This document shows, one piece after another, positions 9,551 through 18,288 of a stretch of 64,000 nt of DNA. Source of the stretch: Paenibacillus roseus (GTDB lineage Bacteria; Bacillota; Bacilli; Paenibacillales; Paenibacillaceae); assembly GCF_016424485.1 (NCBI RefSeq), contig NZ_JAELUP010000089.1, forward strand, positions 22,947 through 86,946, in the 5' to 3' direction. The notes beneath the pieces are model-generated. The model was not told where the DNA came from. It searched no databases and was given only the letters and a program-made list of their open reading frames with translations. Within the stretch, counting starts at the first letter, position 1. Each line of letters begins with the position of its first letter. The position numbers and the translations under genes were made by a program.

Positions 9551-11185
9551 CTAATGCGCAACCGGGTAGTTCTTCTGATATTGCGTAGGGGTCATGCCGG
9601 TCCACTTCTTGAACGTGGAGCTGAAATGCCGCTCCTCCTGGTAACCGACCAATTTGGCAACGGCGTAAATCTTATACTGCTGGCGCAAATATTCCTTGGC
9701 CTTTTCAACCCGGTACTGGTGCAGGTAGTCCAGGAAATTAATGCCCAGTTCCTGCTTGAACAGTGAACTGAGATAGGAGTTGCTGACGAATACTTCCTTG
9801 GAGGCGCTATCGAGCGTCAGATTGGTGGCGTATTTGGCTTTGATCAGATCGAGCGTTGCTTGCACGGTGCGGTGAAGCACTTTCTGAGATAAGACGCCGA
9901 CAATTTGCTGGAGGGTCCGCTGGAGGACGGAGGCGACATCGTCCAAGGTTTCCAGCTTGGCCAACTGATCCGCCGGCACCAGATCACCGGGCCAGTCCGG
10001 GGAAGCGGTGTAGCGCTCCCGCATCCATTTTTGCAGCTCCCAGACCAGATTGGAAGCGCGGAGGTTGACTTCTTCTTTTGTGTGATGAGGATTCTGCCGC
10101 AGATAGCTTAGCCATTCCTCCAATGTATCGACGGATTGCTCGTAGCTTTCATTCTGCAACTGGAGCAGAAGGTTTTTCTCCGTTTGGTCCAGATAAGGGT
10201 GATCGTGCAGCAACTGCTCCGGGTCTGCTGCGTCAGACTCTGTATACATATAAATACCGCCCCGCCCTCTGTAAAACCGGGCTGACATCGCCTGTGAGAC
10301 CTCTTGATAGGCGAGATGCAAGGTCATTATGTTGTGTGAGGCGGAGCTGACAGCAAGGCTGGCTGTATGCTGCAAATAACGTCTAAGATTGGACTGCACA
10401 AGCTGCAGGCCGTCTGAGAGCCGCAGGCCGCCGCTTGATCCTTGATGGCTGAGCGGCCCGCCGACCCAAACGATATCGTCCTGGTAGACAAACGTCTCCA
10501 ATCGGCCGACATAAACATCCTTGAGCGATTCATAAGTAATATTCAGCGCAGCATAGCGGAACAACTCGGCATCCTGAACGCTCCAATTTGCGGCTTTTTG
10601 CCGGGGCTGCTCCAGCCGCACGGCTCCGACCTGAATGCCGTCCTGCTGTCCCAGCGCGATGCCGAACTCCTGCATCATATCGGCGCGGTCCTCCAGCGGG
10701 AGCGGGGCAAGCTTGATCCATCCCGACAGCACCTGGGCTTTGAGCAGGGGAATGTTCTTGTTCCAGCTGTGGCTAAGGTCATCGATTCGCCGTCCCTTTT
10801 GTTCCTCCAGCTCCTTCTTCTGTTTGATCTTCATAATGACACGCAATATATCCTGAGGCATGCACGGTTTGAGCAGATAATCCTCGACGCCGAGTTTGAT
10901 TGCCTCCTGCGCATACTGGAATTCGTCGTAGCCGGTCAACAGCACGGCATAGAAGTCGAGTCCCGCCACCTTGGCCTCGGAGATCAGCTCCAACCCGTTC
11001 ATGACCGGCATGGTAATATCGGTGAGTACAAGATCGGGCTTCTCCTGGAGCATGCATTCCAGCGCCTCACGGCCGTTTTCCGCTTCGCCCATGATTTGGA
11101 CTCCGTAATCATTCCAGTCGACCATGTTGATGATTCCTTGACGGAAAGAGGGTTCATCCTCTACCACTAGCAGTTTTAACGGCAT
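9551..11185 (-). CDS. YesN-type response regulator (receiver + AraC HTH)
   Basis: A 544-residue DNA-binding response regulator. The receiver domain is residues 1 to about 125: acidic pocket VVEDE, phospho-acceptor Asp56 in DLVLTDITMP, then LLTGYDEF and the conserved Lys in LKP. The middle (about 130-430) is the variable linker typical of this class. The last 100 residues carry an AraC-type double helix-turn-helix (SNSYLSSLFKQELGINFLDY, then GYQEERHFSSTFKKWTGMTP). It lies 6 bases downstream of a YesM-type kinase on the same strand, so they form an operon and a phosphorelay pair. The divergent sugar ABC operon at 13178 is the natural target. Family confident; the sugar signal is not known. Confidence 0.95.
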   Translation of the reverse strand: MPLKLLVVEDEPSFRQGIINMVDWNDYGVQIMGEAENGREALECMLQEKPDLVLTDITMPVMNGLELISEAKVAGLDFYAVLLTGYDEFQYAQEAIKLGVEDYLLKPCMPQDILRVIMKIKQKKELEEQKGRRIDDLSHSWNKNIPLLKAQVLSGWIKLAPLPLEDRADMMQEFGIALGQQDGIQVGAVRLEQPRQKAANWSVQDAELFRYAALNITYESLKDVYVGRLETFVYQDDIVWVGGPLSHQGSSGGLRLSDGLQLVQSNLRRYLQHTASLAVSSASHNIMTLHLAYQEVSQAMSARFYRGRGGIYMYTESDAADPEQLLHDHPYLDQTEKNLLLQLQNESYEQSVDTLEEWLSYLRQNPHHTKEEVNLRASNLVWELQKWMRERYTASPDWPGDLVPADQLAKLETLDDVASVLQRTLQQIVGVLSQKVLHRTVQATLDLIKAKYATNLTLDSASKEVFVSNSYLSSLFKQELGINFLDYLHQYRVEKAKEYLRQQYKIYAVAKLVGYQEERHFSSTFKKWTGMTPTQYQKNYPVAH

Positions 11186-11191
11186 GCTGTA

Positions 11192-12961
11192 TTACCTCCC
11201 CAGTTTTAATTTGATCGTAATCCGTGTTCCTGCGCCATGCCGGGTATCAATGTCCATGCTGGACTGTTCATCGAATAATTGCAGTCTTTCCTTGACGTTA
11301 ATCAATGCAATTCCCGAGCCGCTGCCTTCCGGACGGAACGGCAGGGAGGGCCTGGCGAGCCGCTGCCGAAGTGTCTCGGCCTGCTCAGGCGTCATGCCTT
11401 TGCCGTTATCCGTCACTTGCAGCACGACCCAATCCTCCTCTTGACAGGCGCGCACGCTAAGGTGCCCACTGCCGTCAAGCGGCTCAATGGCATGAACGAT
11501 TGCATTCTCGACAAGCGGCTGCAGAAGCAGCTTCGGCAGCTCGAAATGCCGCAGTGAAGGCGCAAGCTCAATATCAAAATGCAGGCGGGAAGCATACCGC
11601 TTCTTTTGAATAAACAGATAATGCGAGACCAGTTCAAACTCCTTCTCCAACTGGATGAAATCCTGGCCGCTGTTCAGACTGAGTCTGAACACCTGTGACA
11701 AAGAAACGACCAGCTCGGAAATTTCCTTATCGCCCTTTTGAACAGCACTCCAGTTGATCATATTCAGTGTATTGTACAAAAAATGAGGATTGATTTGAGA
11801 TTGGAGCGCTTTCAGCTCCGCTTCCTTCTGCTTGAGCCGGGAAAAGTAGACATCGTCGATCAGTGTTTTGATGCGCTGGACCATCGTATCGTACCAGTAG
11901 CCGAGCCGCCCGATCTCGTCATTGCCGGTGAAATTGACGCGCTGGGTAAAATCGCCATGCTGCAGCGCTTTCATCGAACGGATGAGCGTTCGCAGCGGGT
12001 TCGTTACAATTCGAGCCATAATCCAGGTGAGTGCAATCATGACGAACGATACGACGAGGGCAATAATCAATGTGATGGACCGGATACTGCTCAGTTCCGA
12101 CAGCAGGCTTTCCCGGTCTTGGATGACAACAGCTTGCCATCCCGTGACTGTCGACAACGCTTTGGTAACGAGATATTCATCGTCCAAGCTGCTGTCTGAG
12201 GGGAAGGGCAACTCGTCCGCAGGCTTGCCGACCCACTTGAGGCTGGAAGCAGCGACGACAATCCCTTGCTCATTCACTATGTATTGGAAAGCGCTATCAC
12301 TGCTGTCGTACAAAATTTTGCTCAAATGATCGGCATCCATGCCGATGATCAACAGCCCGTTCGTCTGAAAGCTGTAAAAATCTTTGAATGATTTGATGAG
12401 CACAATTTTGTGATGATAATCGCCGGGAATGATGCCGTCCGAGGGCCGGAACAAATCCCAGATAAGCTGTCCGGACGCTGCCTGCAGCCGGGCATAGAAC
12501 TCGCTCTTGCGAAAGGCCTCAAGCGTAATTGCATTGGCAATGCCGACCTGGCTGATGAAAAACGGATATACCGGCTCATCTCCGACGGGATCCGGGTATA
12601 GAATAACGGATTGAATCGTATTTCCGGTAACCATGAGGGGGACCAAATTTTTGAAGAGCTGATCGCGATTTTTGCGGGTGTCCTTGCTGATGACCATGCT
12701 CTGAACAACGGGATTAATAAACAAATAATTCGAAAAATTGAGCATATCTTTGGCGACATAGTCCAGTTGGTCTCTTGTTTTGCTTGCCATATGATTCTGT
12801 GAATCTTTGATCTTGGCAACCACTTGATTAGAGGCGATATAGTAGGAAAACATGCCGGTCAGTCCCACTGTTGCAATAAGCAGCGGAATGACCATAGCAA
12901 GCAGCTTTTGCTGAAAGGATAGATTGCGGAAGAAATGAACCGGACGGCCTCGAATTTTCAT
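11192..12961 (-). CDS. YesM-type sensor histidine kinase
   Basis: A 589-residue membrane kinase. There is an N-terminal membrane segment (about residues 20-40), an extracellular Cache-like sensor region, a second membrane segment near residue 300, then HAMP (NPLRTLIRSMKALQHGDF). The His_kinase motif is QSQINPHFLYNTLNMINW with the phospho-His in NPHFLYN, followed by a GHKL ATPase with VENAIVHAIE, DNGKGM and GSGIALINVKERL. I start at ATG 12961 (AGGGGGAAAAG upstream); an in-frame ATG at 13060 would add 33 residues without a good ribosome binding site. It is transcribed divergently from the binding-protein gene and is followed by its response regulator. It probably senses an oligosaccharide or a loaded binding protein. 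Confidence 0.94.
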   Translation of the reverse strand: MKIRGRPVHFFRNLSFQQKLLAMVIPLLIATVGLTGMFSYYIASNQVVAKIKDSQNHMASKTRDQLDYVAKDMLNFSNYLFINPVVQSMVISKDTRKNRDQLFKNLVPLMVTGNTIQSVILYPDPVGDEPVYPFFISQVGIANAITLEAFRKSEFYARLQAASGQLIWDLFRPSDGIIPGDYHHKIVLIKSFKDFYSFQTNGLLIIGMDADHLSKILYDSSDSAFQYIVNEQGIVVAASSLKWVGKPADELPFPSDSSLDDEYLVTKALSTVTGWQAVVIQDRESLLSELSSIRSITLIIALVVSFVMIALTWIMARIVTNPLRTLIRSMKALQHGDFTQRVNFTGNDEIGRLGYWYDTMVQRIKTLIDDVYFSRLKQKEAELKALQSQINPHFLYNTLNMINWSAVQKGDKEISELVVSLSQVFRLSLNSGQDFIQLEKEFELVSHYLFIQKKRYASRLHFDIELAPSLRHFELPKLLLQPLVENAIVHAIEPLDGSGHLSVRACQEEDWVVLQVTDNGKGMTPEQAETLRQRLARPSLPFRPEGSGSGIALINVKERLQLFDEQSSMDIDTRHGAGTRITIKLKLGR

Positions 12962-13177
12962 GGCTGGTCTCTTTTCCCCCTGCCTTAAAGTCTGATATGT
13001 TCTCTGATTCAAGTATATAAAGAATAATAGGAAATGGACATAGATTTTGGATAAATTCAAAAAAATACGTCATTCATCTAAATAATCGGTCATTCTCCCT
13101 CCTGTAAAAAGCCGTTATAGTAGGTACCAGAGCAGGCACGAACCTGATCAAAATTGCAGCGATAAGGTGGGTTAACG

Positions 13178-14527
13178 ATGAAAAGAGCATTGATACTGGT
13201 CATGATGTTTGCATTGACGGGCATGCTGCTGGCAGCATGCGGGGGGAACAAAGAAACGACTCCGACGAATCAGCCTCCGCAGACGAACAAGGAGGGGGGG
13301 GCGAACACCAAGCCGGAAGGAGAGCAGGTCAAGCTGAAGTTTTTTAGCGCACTTGCCGACCGTTCCAATGGCCCGGGAAAAATCGAGCAAAACCTGATTG
13401 ACGCCTACATGAATGATAACCCGAATGTGAAGATTGAGGTGGAAGCCCTTCAGGATGAGCCTTACAAAGCGAAGATGAAAGTATACGCCTCTTCCAACGA
13501 TATTCCGGATATTATTCAGTCTTGGGGCCAAGCATCCTTCATCAAGCCGCTTATTAATGCCGGATTGTTGCTGGAGTTGAATGAAGCGGATTTTGCCTCC
13601 AGCAAGTTTGTAGCGGGCGCGACAGATGGCTTCTCCCAGGACGGCAAGTTGTATGGACTGCCTCGCAACACGGATTTCTTTGTTGTCTATTACAACAAAA
13701 AGCTGTTTGAAGATCATGGCGTGAAGGTGCCGGGGACGACTCAGGAGCTGAAGGAAGCGGCTGCGGCACTCAGAAAAGCCGGTGTTAATCCAATCGCTTC
13801 CAACGGAATGGATGGCTGGTCACTGCCGATCTGGTTCGAATATGTTGCGCAGCGTCATAACGGGGATTTCAATAAGATTGATGCTGTATTGAACGGTCAA
13901 GCAACATTCTCCGGCGACGCGGACTTCTTGGCTGCTGCAACAGAGTTTCAGGAGTTTGCGGTTATCAAAGGCTTGGCGGATGGATTTATTACAGCCGACT
14001 ATGGCACTTCCCGCAATATGTTTGGCCAGGGCCAAGCGGCTATGTATCTGATGGGCAACTGGGAAGCCGGTCTTGCTACTGATGAGAACTTCCCGGAAGA
14101 TTTCCGCAACAATGTTGGCGCGATCCCTTACCCGGCTTCGGATAAAGGAAAAACAACCGACGTAGCGGCATGGTTCGGCGGCGGCTATTCGGTAGCCAAG
14201 AACAGCAAACATCCGGAAGAAGCGGTTAAATTCCTGCAATATTTCTTCGCTCCGGAAAACTGGGCGAAGCAGCTCTGGCAGACTGGAAGCGGCACGCCTG
14301 CGCAAAATTTCGATGAGTTCCTGACAGGCGATGAGACAGAGCTGCAAAAGCAACTGATCGGCATTTTCAGTTCCATTTCAAGCTCCAGCGGCACGCCGGT
14401 ACAAGATAATGGAACCGATGAATTCAAAACAAAGGTTATGGAAGCGCACCAGAACCTGCTCAGCCAGTTGATTACCCCGGAAGCATTCCTGAAGGAACTG
14501 GATGCGGCAGTAGCTCTGATCAAGTAA
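13178..14527 (+). CDS. Sugar ABC transporter substrate-binding lipoprotein (cassette 1)
   Basis: A 449-residue extracellular solute-binding protein of family 1. It has a lipoprotein signal peptide with lipobox LLAACGG (Cys about residue 21), a charged low-complexity linker (residues 24-46), and a mature domain with the family signature GLPRNTDFFVVYYNKKLF and GQAAMYLMGNWE. It would be anchored to the outer face of the membrane and hand sugar to the two permeases encoded 14 and 19 bases apart downstream. GATAAGGTGGG precedes the ATG. No ATPase gene is present, as is normal for MsmK/UgpC-sharing importers of this group. The ligand is probably an oligosaccharide, but the sequence does not say which. 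Confidence 0.94.
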   Translation: MKRALILVMMFALTGMLLAACGGNKETTPTNQPPQTNKEGGANTKPEGEQVKLKFFSALADRSNGPGKIEQNLIDAYMNDNPNVKIEVEALQDEPYKAKMKVYASSNDIPDIIQSWGQASFIKPLINAGLLLELNEADFASSKFVAGATDGFSQDGKLYGLPRNTDFFVVYYNKKLFEDHGVKVPGTTQELKEAAAALRKAGVNPIASNGMDGWSLPIWFEYVAQRHNGDFNKIDAVLNGQATFSGDADFLAAATEFQEFAVIKGLADGFITADYGTSRNMFGQGQAAMYLMGNWEAGLATDENFPEDFRNNVGAIPYPASDKGKTTDVAAWFGGGYSVAKNSKHPEEAVKFLQYFFAPENWAKQLWQTGSGTPAQNFDEFLTGDETELQKQLIGIFSSISSSSGTPVQDNGTDEFKTKVMEAHQNLLSQLITPEAFLKELDAAVALIK

Positions 14528-14540
14528 AGGCGGAATTAAC

Positions 14541-15425
14541 ATGCACAAATTAATGAGCAACCGATGGACGATTACCTGGCTGGTTGCACCAGGACTTACC
14601 TTGTTCCTGTTCATGGTCTGCTTTCCGATTCTGATGAGCGTCTACTACGGAACAACCAACTGGACGGGACTTGGAGAATATCAGAGCGTAGGGTTCGCCA
14701 ATTATCAAAAGGTGTTGTTCGACGACCCGATCTTCTGGCGCTCCTTATGGAATGCGCTGCTGCTCCTGCTTGCAACGTTGCTTCTCCAGCACCCGGTTGC
14801 CATTTTATTCGCGATCCTGATTACACGCGCCGGGCGGCTGGAGAAGACATTCCGCACGATTTTCTTCATCCCGGCGGTCATCTCCATTGTGGTCACCTCC
14901 AAGATGTGGGTGAGCGTCTTCCATCCGAGCTATGGCGTGCTGAACAAGGTGCTGGAGCAACTGGGTCTCGCCTCGCTCAAACAGGATTGGCTGGGCGATC
15001 CGTCCGTTGCCATCTGGAGCCTGATCTTCGTTATCATGTGGCAGGGCTTCGGCTATGCGCTGCTCCTGTACTATGCGGGCTTGCAGGGCATACCAAAGGA
15101 CTTGTATGAGGCAGCCGAACTGGATGGAGCGGGCAAGGTGACACTGTATACCCGTGTCGTAGTCCCGCTGCTGTCTCCCATGATCCGGGTAGCAGTTATT
15201 ATCGCGGTGACGACTTGTCTCAAGCAGATGGAGACGGTCTTCCTGATGACGAACGGCGGTCCCGGCAGTACGACGCAGTTTTTGGGCAACTACCTGTACA
15301 AGACAGCGTTCAGTTCATCTCTGTATGGTTACGGAAATGCGATTTCTGTCATATTCGTTATTATTTGTCTCATCATTACCGTTATCATGAACCGTGCTTT
15401 GAAAAAAGATGTCGGGCAATTTTAG
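14541..15425 (+). CDS. Sugar ABC transporter permease, MalF/UgpA type (cassette 1)
   Basis: A 294-residue inner-membrane permease with about six hydrophobic segments, the first at residues 11-33. The coupling-helix EAA motif reads EAAELDGAGKVTLYTRVVVP, the contact to the ATPase, and MTNGGPGSTTQFLGNYLY is typical of the sugar subfamily. The start has AAAGGCGG upstream. It follows the binding protein by 13 bases and precedes the second permease by 18, so all three are one operon with the binding protein most highly expressed. Confidence 0.95.
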   Translation: MHKLMSNRWTITWLVAPGLTLFLFMVCFPILMSVYYGTTNWTGLGEYQSVGFANYQKVLFDDPIFWRSLWNALLLLLATLLLQHPVAILFAILITRAGRLEKTFRTIFFIPAVISIVVTSKMWVSVFHPSYGVLNKVLEQLGLASLKQDWLGDPSVAIWSLIFVIMWQGFGYALLLYYAGLQGIPKDLYEAAELDGAGKVTLYTRVVVPLLSPMIRVAVIIAVTTCLKQMETVFLMTNGGPGSTTQFLGNYLYKTAFSSSLYGYGNAISVIFVIICLIITVIMNRALKKDVGQF

Positions 15426-15443
15426 AAAGAAGGAGGAGCGCAT

Positions 15444-16274
15444 ATGGAAAGACAGGAGCGGCCTCCGATCTTGCTTCAGCTGCTGTTATGGCTCGTAGCG
15501 CTGCTGCAAATATTTCCGCTTGTGTGGCTGGTTAACTTTTCGTTCCTGAAGAGCGGGGAGTTTTTCGGCAGCGAGATTTTGAAATGGCCGAAGACCTTTG
15601 AATTCGCCAATTATGTCAATGCTTTTACTTATGGAAGCGTGCCGAAGTACCTCGTGAACAGCTTCATGATTACAGCCGTGACGATTGTCGTGGCGGCTGT
15701 ATTCTCGCTCATGATGGGTTACGCTTTTACCAGAATGGAATGGAAGCTAAGGGGACTTGCGCTCGGGCTTGTCATGCTGGGTATGATTGTTCCGATCCAT
15801 GCCACACTGCTGCCCAACTTTACGCTGTTCAACAACATTGGCCTGCTGGATCATCCGTTGTCGCTGATGCTGCCGTATATTGCCTTTTCACTGCCGATCA
15901 GCACGCTGATCATGACTGGATTTTTGGAGACGGTGCCGCGCAGCATTGAGGAGTCGGCGGTAATGGATGGCTGCGGCGTGTTCGGCTTGCTGACGCGGAT
16001 TATATTCCCGATTACCAAGCCAGCGATTGCAACGATATGCATTATGAACTTTATCAGCTGGTGGAACGAGTTTATTATGGCCAATACCTTTTTAACCTCG
16101 GACCGCTTCAAGACATTGCCCTTTTCCATTATGAAATTTGCCGGGCAATACTCGTCCAATTACGGCGCGCAATTTGCCGTTATGACTATGATTGCTCTGC
16201 CGACCCTGATCATCTATCTGCTGTTCACAGAACAGATGGCCAGAGGAATTACCGCGGGCGCGGTAAAAGGGTAA
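15444..16274 (+). CDS. Sugar ABC transporter permease, MalG/UgpE type (cassette 1)
   Basis: A 276-residue inner-membrane permease with six predicted helices. The EAA loop is EESAVMDGCGVFGLLTRIIF, and the C-terminus ends in GITAGAVKG, as in most MalG-like carbohydrate permeases. The ribosome binding site is AAGGAGGAG. It is the last gene of cassette 1; a strong hairpin follows at 16321. It pairs with the preceding permease to form the membrane channel. Substrate unresolved. Confidence 0.95.
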   Translation: MERQERPPILLQLLLWLVALLQIFPLVWLVNFSFLKSGEFFGSEILKWPKTFEFANYVNAFTYGSVPKYLVNSFMITAVTIVVAAVFSLMMGYAFTRMEWKLRGLALGLVMLGMIVPIHATLLPNFTLFNNIGLLDHPLSLMLPYIAFSLPISTLIMTGFLETVPRSIEESAVMDGCGVFGLLTRIIFPITKPAIATICIMNFISWWNEFIMANTFLTSDRFKTLPFSIMKFAGQYSSNYGAQFAVMTMIALPTLIIYLLFTEQMARGITAGAVKG

Positions 16275-16320
16275 GGAATGACTCAAGGCCGCACAGAGAA
16301 ATGCCTATAAACATATCCTA

Positions 16321-16360
16321 TCGAAAGCTGCAGCCTTATTAAGGTTGCAGCTTTCGATGT
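16321..16360 (+). terminator. Terminator of ABC cassette 1
   Basis: A 17-bp stem with one G-U wobble (16321-16337 against 16341-16357) and a 3-base loop, followed by TGTTTGTT. It lies between the cassette 1 permease and the YitT-like gene. The tail is only moderately T-rich. Confidence 0.75.
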
Positions 16361-16437
16361 TTGTTACGGCAGTTGCAGATGAACCTTTTGATGGGATATG
16401 ATAAAAGGATGATTGCAGAACGTGAGGTTGATGGAAA

Positions 16438-17277
16438 ATGTGGAAAAGAATAGTGAGCGACTCGATTTCACTTGTAGTCGGGGCATTTTTGTTTGCGCTG
16501 GCTGTCAATTTGTTCGTGATCCCGAATGATCTTGGCGAAGGCGGCGTCACGGGGATAACTATAATTTTGTATTATTTGTACCAGTGGTCTCCAGGGCTTG
16601 TCAACTTGATCATCAACTTATTTCTGCTCGCAGTCGGGTACAGATTTTTAGACAAAAGGGCAATCATCTACACGATTGCCGCCGTTGTATTAAATTCAAT
16701 GTTTCTGCATTTGACGAAGGACTGGAACGTTGCTTCCGATGAAGCGATGGTCAATGCCATATTCGGCGGCATCTTGAGCGGGGCGGGTATCGGCATCATT
16801 ATCCGTGCGGGCGGAAGTACGGCCGGTACGACCATTCTGGCTCGCATCGCCAACAAGCTGCTGGATTGGAATATCAGCTATGCGCTGCTGTTTTTTGACT
16901 TGATTGTGGTGTTCTGCTCTTACTTCATTATTGGGTCGGAGCGGCTCATGCTGACCGTTGTGATGCTATATATTGCGACCAAGGTAATGGACTTTATTAT
17001 TGAAGGACTTAATCCGAAGAAGGCGATTACCATCATTTCAAATAACCAGGATCAGATTGCCGAGCAAGTCAATCTGGTCATGAACCGCGGGGTTACGGTA
17101 CTGCAAGGCAAGGGCTACTACACCAAGGAACCCAAAGAAGTGCTTTATATTGTGATCAGCAAGCAGGAGGTATCGATGCTCAAGAAGATTGTTAAAAACG
17201 CGGACAAGGATGCCTTCCTGACTATTCACGATGTCAGGGATGCGTTTGGCGAAGGTTTTGTGGAGCTGTCCAAATAA
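16438..17277 (+). CDS. YitT family membrane protein (DUF2179 C-terminus)
   Basis: A 279-residue membrane protein. The N-terminal half has five or six hydrophobic helices with the YitT hallmark VIPNDLGEGGVTGITIILYY (residues 26-45) and FGGILSGAGIGIIIRAGGST. The C-terminal 90 residues form the soluble DUF2179 domain (QIAEQVNLVMNRGVTVLQGKG, then YTKEPKEVLYIVISKQE, DPDAFLTIHDVRDAFGEGF-like). Family members are common in Bacillota with several copies per genome; the role is not settled. The gene sits between a terminator and a HAD hydrolase gene 113 bases downstream. The ATG has GAGGTTG upstream, a moderate ribosome binding site. Confidence 0.92.
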   Translation: MWKRIVSDSISLVVGAFLFALAVNLFVIPNDLGEGGVTGITIILYYLYQWSPGLVNLIINLFLLAVGYRFLDKRAIIYTIAAVVLNSMFLHLTKDWNVASDEAMVNAIFGGILSGAGIGIIIRAGGSTAGTTILARIANKLLDWNISYALLFFDLIVVFCSYFIIGSERLMLTVVMLYIATKVMDFIIEGLNPKKAITIISNNQDQIAEQVNLVMNRGVTVLQGKGYYTKEPKEVLYIVISKQEVSMLKKIVKNADKDAFLTIHDVRDAFGEGFVELSK

Positions 17278-17390
17278 CGTCTTTTCGTTGCAGGATGGGG
17301 CCGTGAATGCTTGACCGCCGAAAAAGGACATGTATATAATACTGTGCAGGATGCAGAGGTATTTTTTGAAAAGGAAGGGAGCCCGGCAGA

Positions 17391-18065
17391 ATGGATCTGA
17401 CACGCATCAGGTGGATTTTTTTCGATCTTGGCGATACGCTGTTGGATGAGTCTGCGGCCGCTGACGACGTAATTGGTCAATATGTTCGCAATGCCAACCG
17501 TCTTGGCTACAAGATCTCCAAGGAAGACATGTGTGAGCGGCTGACCTATTATTTCCGGGAGATGACGGAAATACCGATTCGGCCAGTGCTTGAGGAGCTC
17601 GTTTCCTCCACGGAACATTGGCATGCCATCCGGGAGGGAGTCAAATACAATAAGCAGCTGGAGCAGCCGTTCCCTGGCGTCGAACCGATGCTAAGACGCC
17701 TGTCCGCCCAATATCGGCTCGGGGTCATTGCCAATCAAAGTCTCGGTACGCTCGATCGGCTCAAGAGCTATAAGCTGGATTCCTATTTCAGCCTGATGGG
17801 GTCTTCCGCAGAGCTTGGCATGAACAAACCTGATCCTCGCTTCTTTCAATGGGCTCTCAAGGAAGCTGATTGCCGTCCTGCCGAGGCGGTTATGATCGGA
17901 GACCGTATCGACAATGATATTATTCCGGCCCGTCAGCTTGGACTGCATGCCATCTGGGTAAAACAGGGGTTTGCCAAAGTGCAACCGCTACCAGCAGGGG
18001 AATTGGCCCCGGATTACATCTTGAATCATATACTTGATCTGGAGCCCTTGCTCACAAAGGAGTAG
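17391..18065 (+). CDS. HAD family hydrolase (phosphoglycolate phosphatase-like)
   Basis: A 224-residue cytoplasmic hydrolase. Motif I is FFDLGDTLLD with the nucleophile Asp; note that the residue two after it is Gly-Asp, the usual acid/base Asp. Motif II is IANQS (Asn-Gln-Ser instead of the usual Thr/Ser-Asn), motif III has the Lys of MNKPDPRFF, and motif IV is MIGDRIDNDI with the metal-binding Asp pair. A helical cap lies between motifs I and II. The family dephosphorylates small phosphometabolites; the substrate cannot be read. It may be co-transcribed with the upstream YitT gene, or be alone. Confidence 0.88.
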   Translation: MDLTRIRWIFFDLGDTLLDESAAADDVIGQYVRNANRLGYKISKEDMCERLTYYFREMTEIPIRPVLEELVSSTEHWHAIREGVKYNKQLEQPFPGVEPMLRRLSAQYRLGVIANQSLGTLDRLKSYKLDSYFSLMGSSAELGMNKPDPRFFQWALKEADCRPAEAVMIGDRIDNDIIPARQLGLHAIWVKQGFAKVQPLPAGELAPDYILNHILDLEPLLTKE

Positions 18066-18157
18066 CAGAACCTAAAGCGTGTCGCTATAACTAACCGATG
18101 GCTTGATCACTTCTGCCTATGGCGGCCATAATGATGATTTAAGTTTTGAAAATAGGA

Positions 18158-18187
18158 TTGACTTTAAGATAAGCGGTAATTTATAGT
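18158..18187 (+). promoter_or_regulatory. SigA-type promoter for the old yellow enzyme gene
   Basis: TTGACT at 18158-18163 and TATAGT at 18182-18187 with an 18-base spacer, five of six matches in each box by my count. A transcript would begin near 18194, about 95 bases ahead of the OYE start, and would include the hairpin at 18205-18231 almost at its 5' end. Confidence 0.55.
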
Positions 18188-18204
18188 AATTTTAGAATGC
18201 ATCG

Positions 18205-18231
18205 GGCCAGGCAGAGATACGCTGGCCTTTT
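18205..18231 (+). terminator. Short GC hairpin with T-tail, terminator or 5' leader hairpin
   Basis: GGCCAG (18205-18210) pairs with CTGGCC (18222-18227) over an 11-base loop, followed by TTTTG. It is 140 bases after the HAD hydrolase stop, so it could end that transcript. It is also only about ten bases downstream of the predicted start point of the next promoter, so it could act on the OYE transcript. Confidence 0.5.
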
Positions 18232-18288
18232 GTATACTTACAATTCCAATTAATCCTATAGATTTAATACCAAGGAGGCTGTCTAATT

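Noticed and set aside
10442..11170. 242-codon plus-strand frame inside the yesN-like gene
   Set aside because: Composition and codon pattern are those of an antisense frame; the minus strand codes for a complete response regulator.
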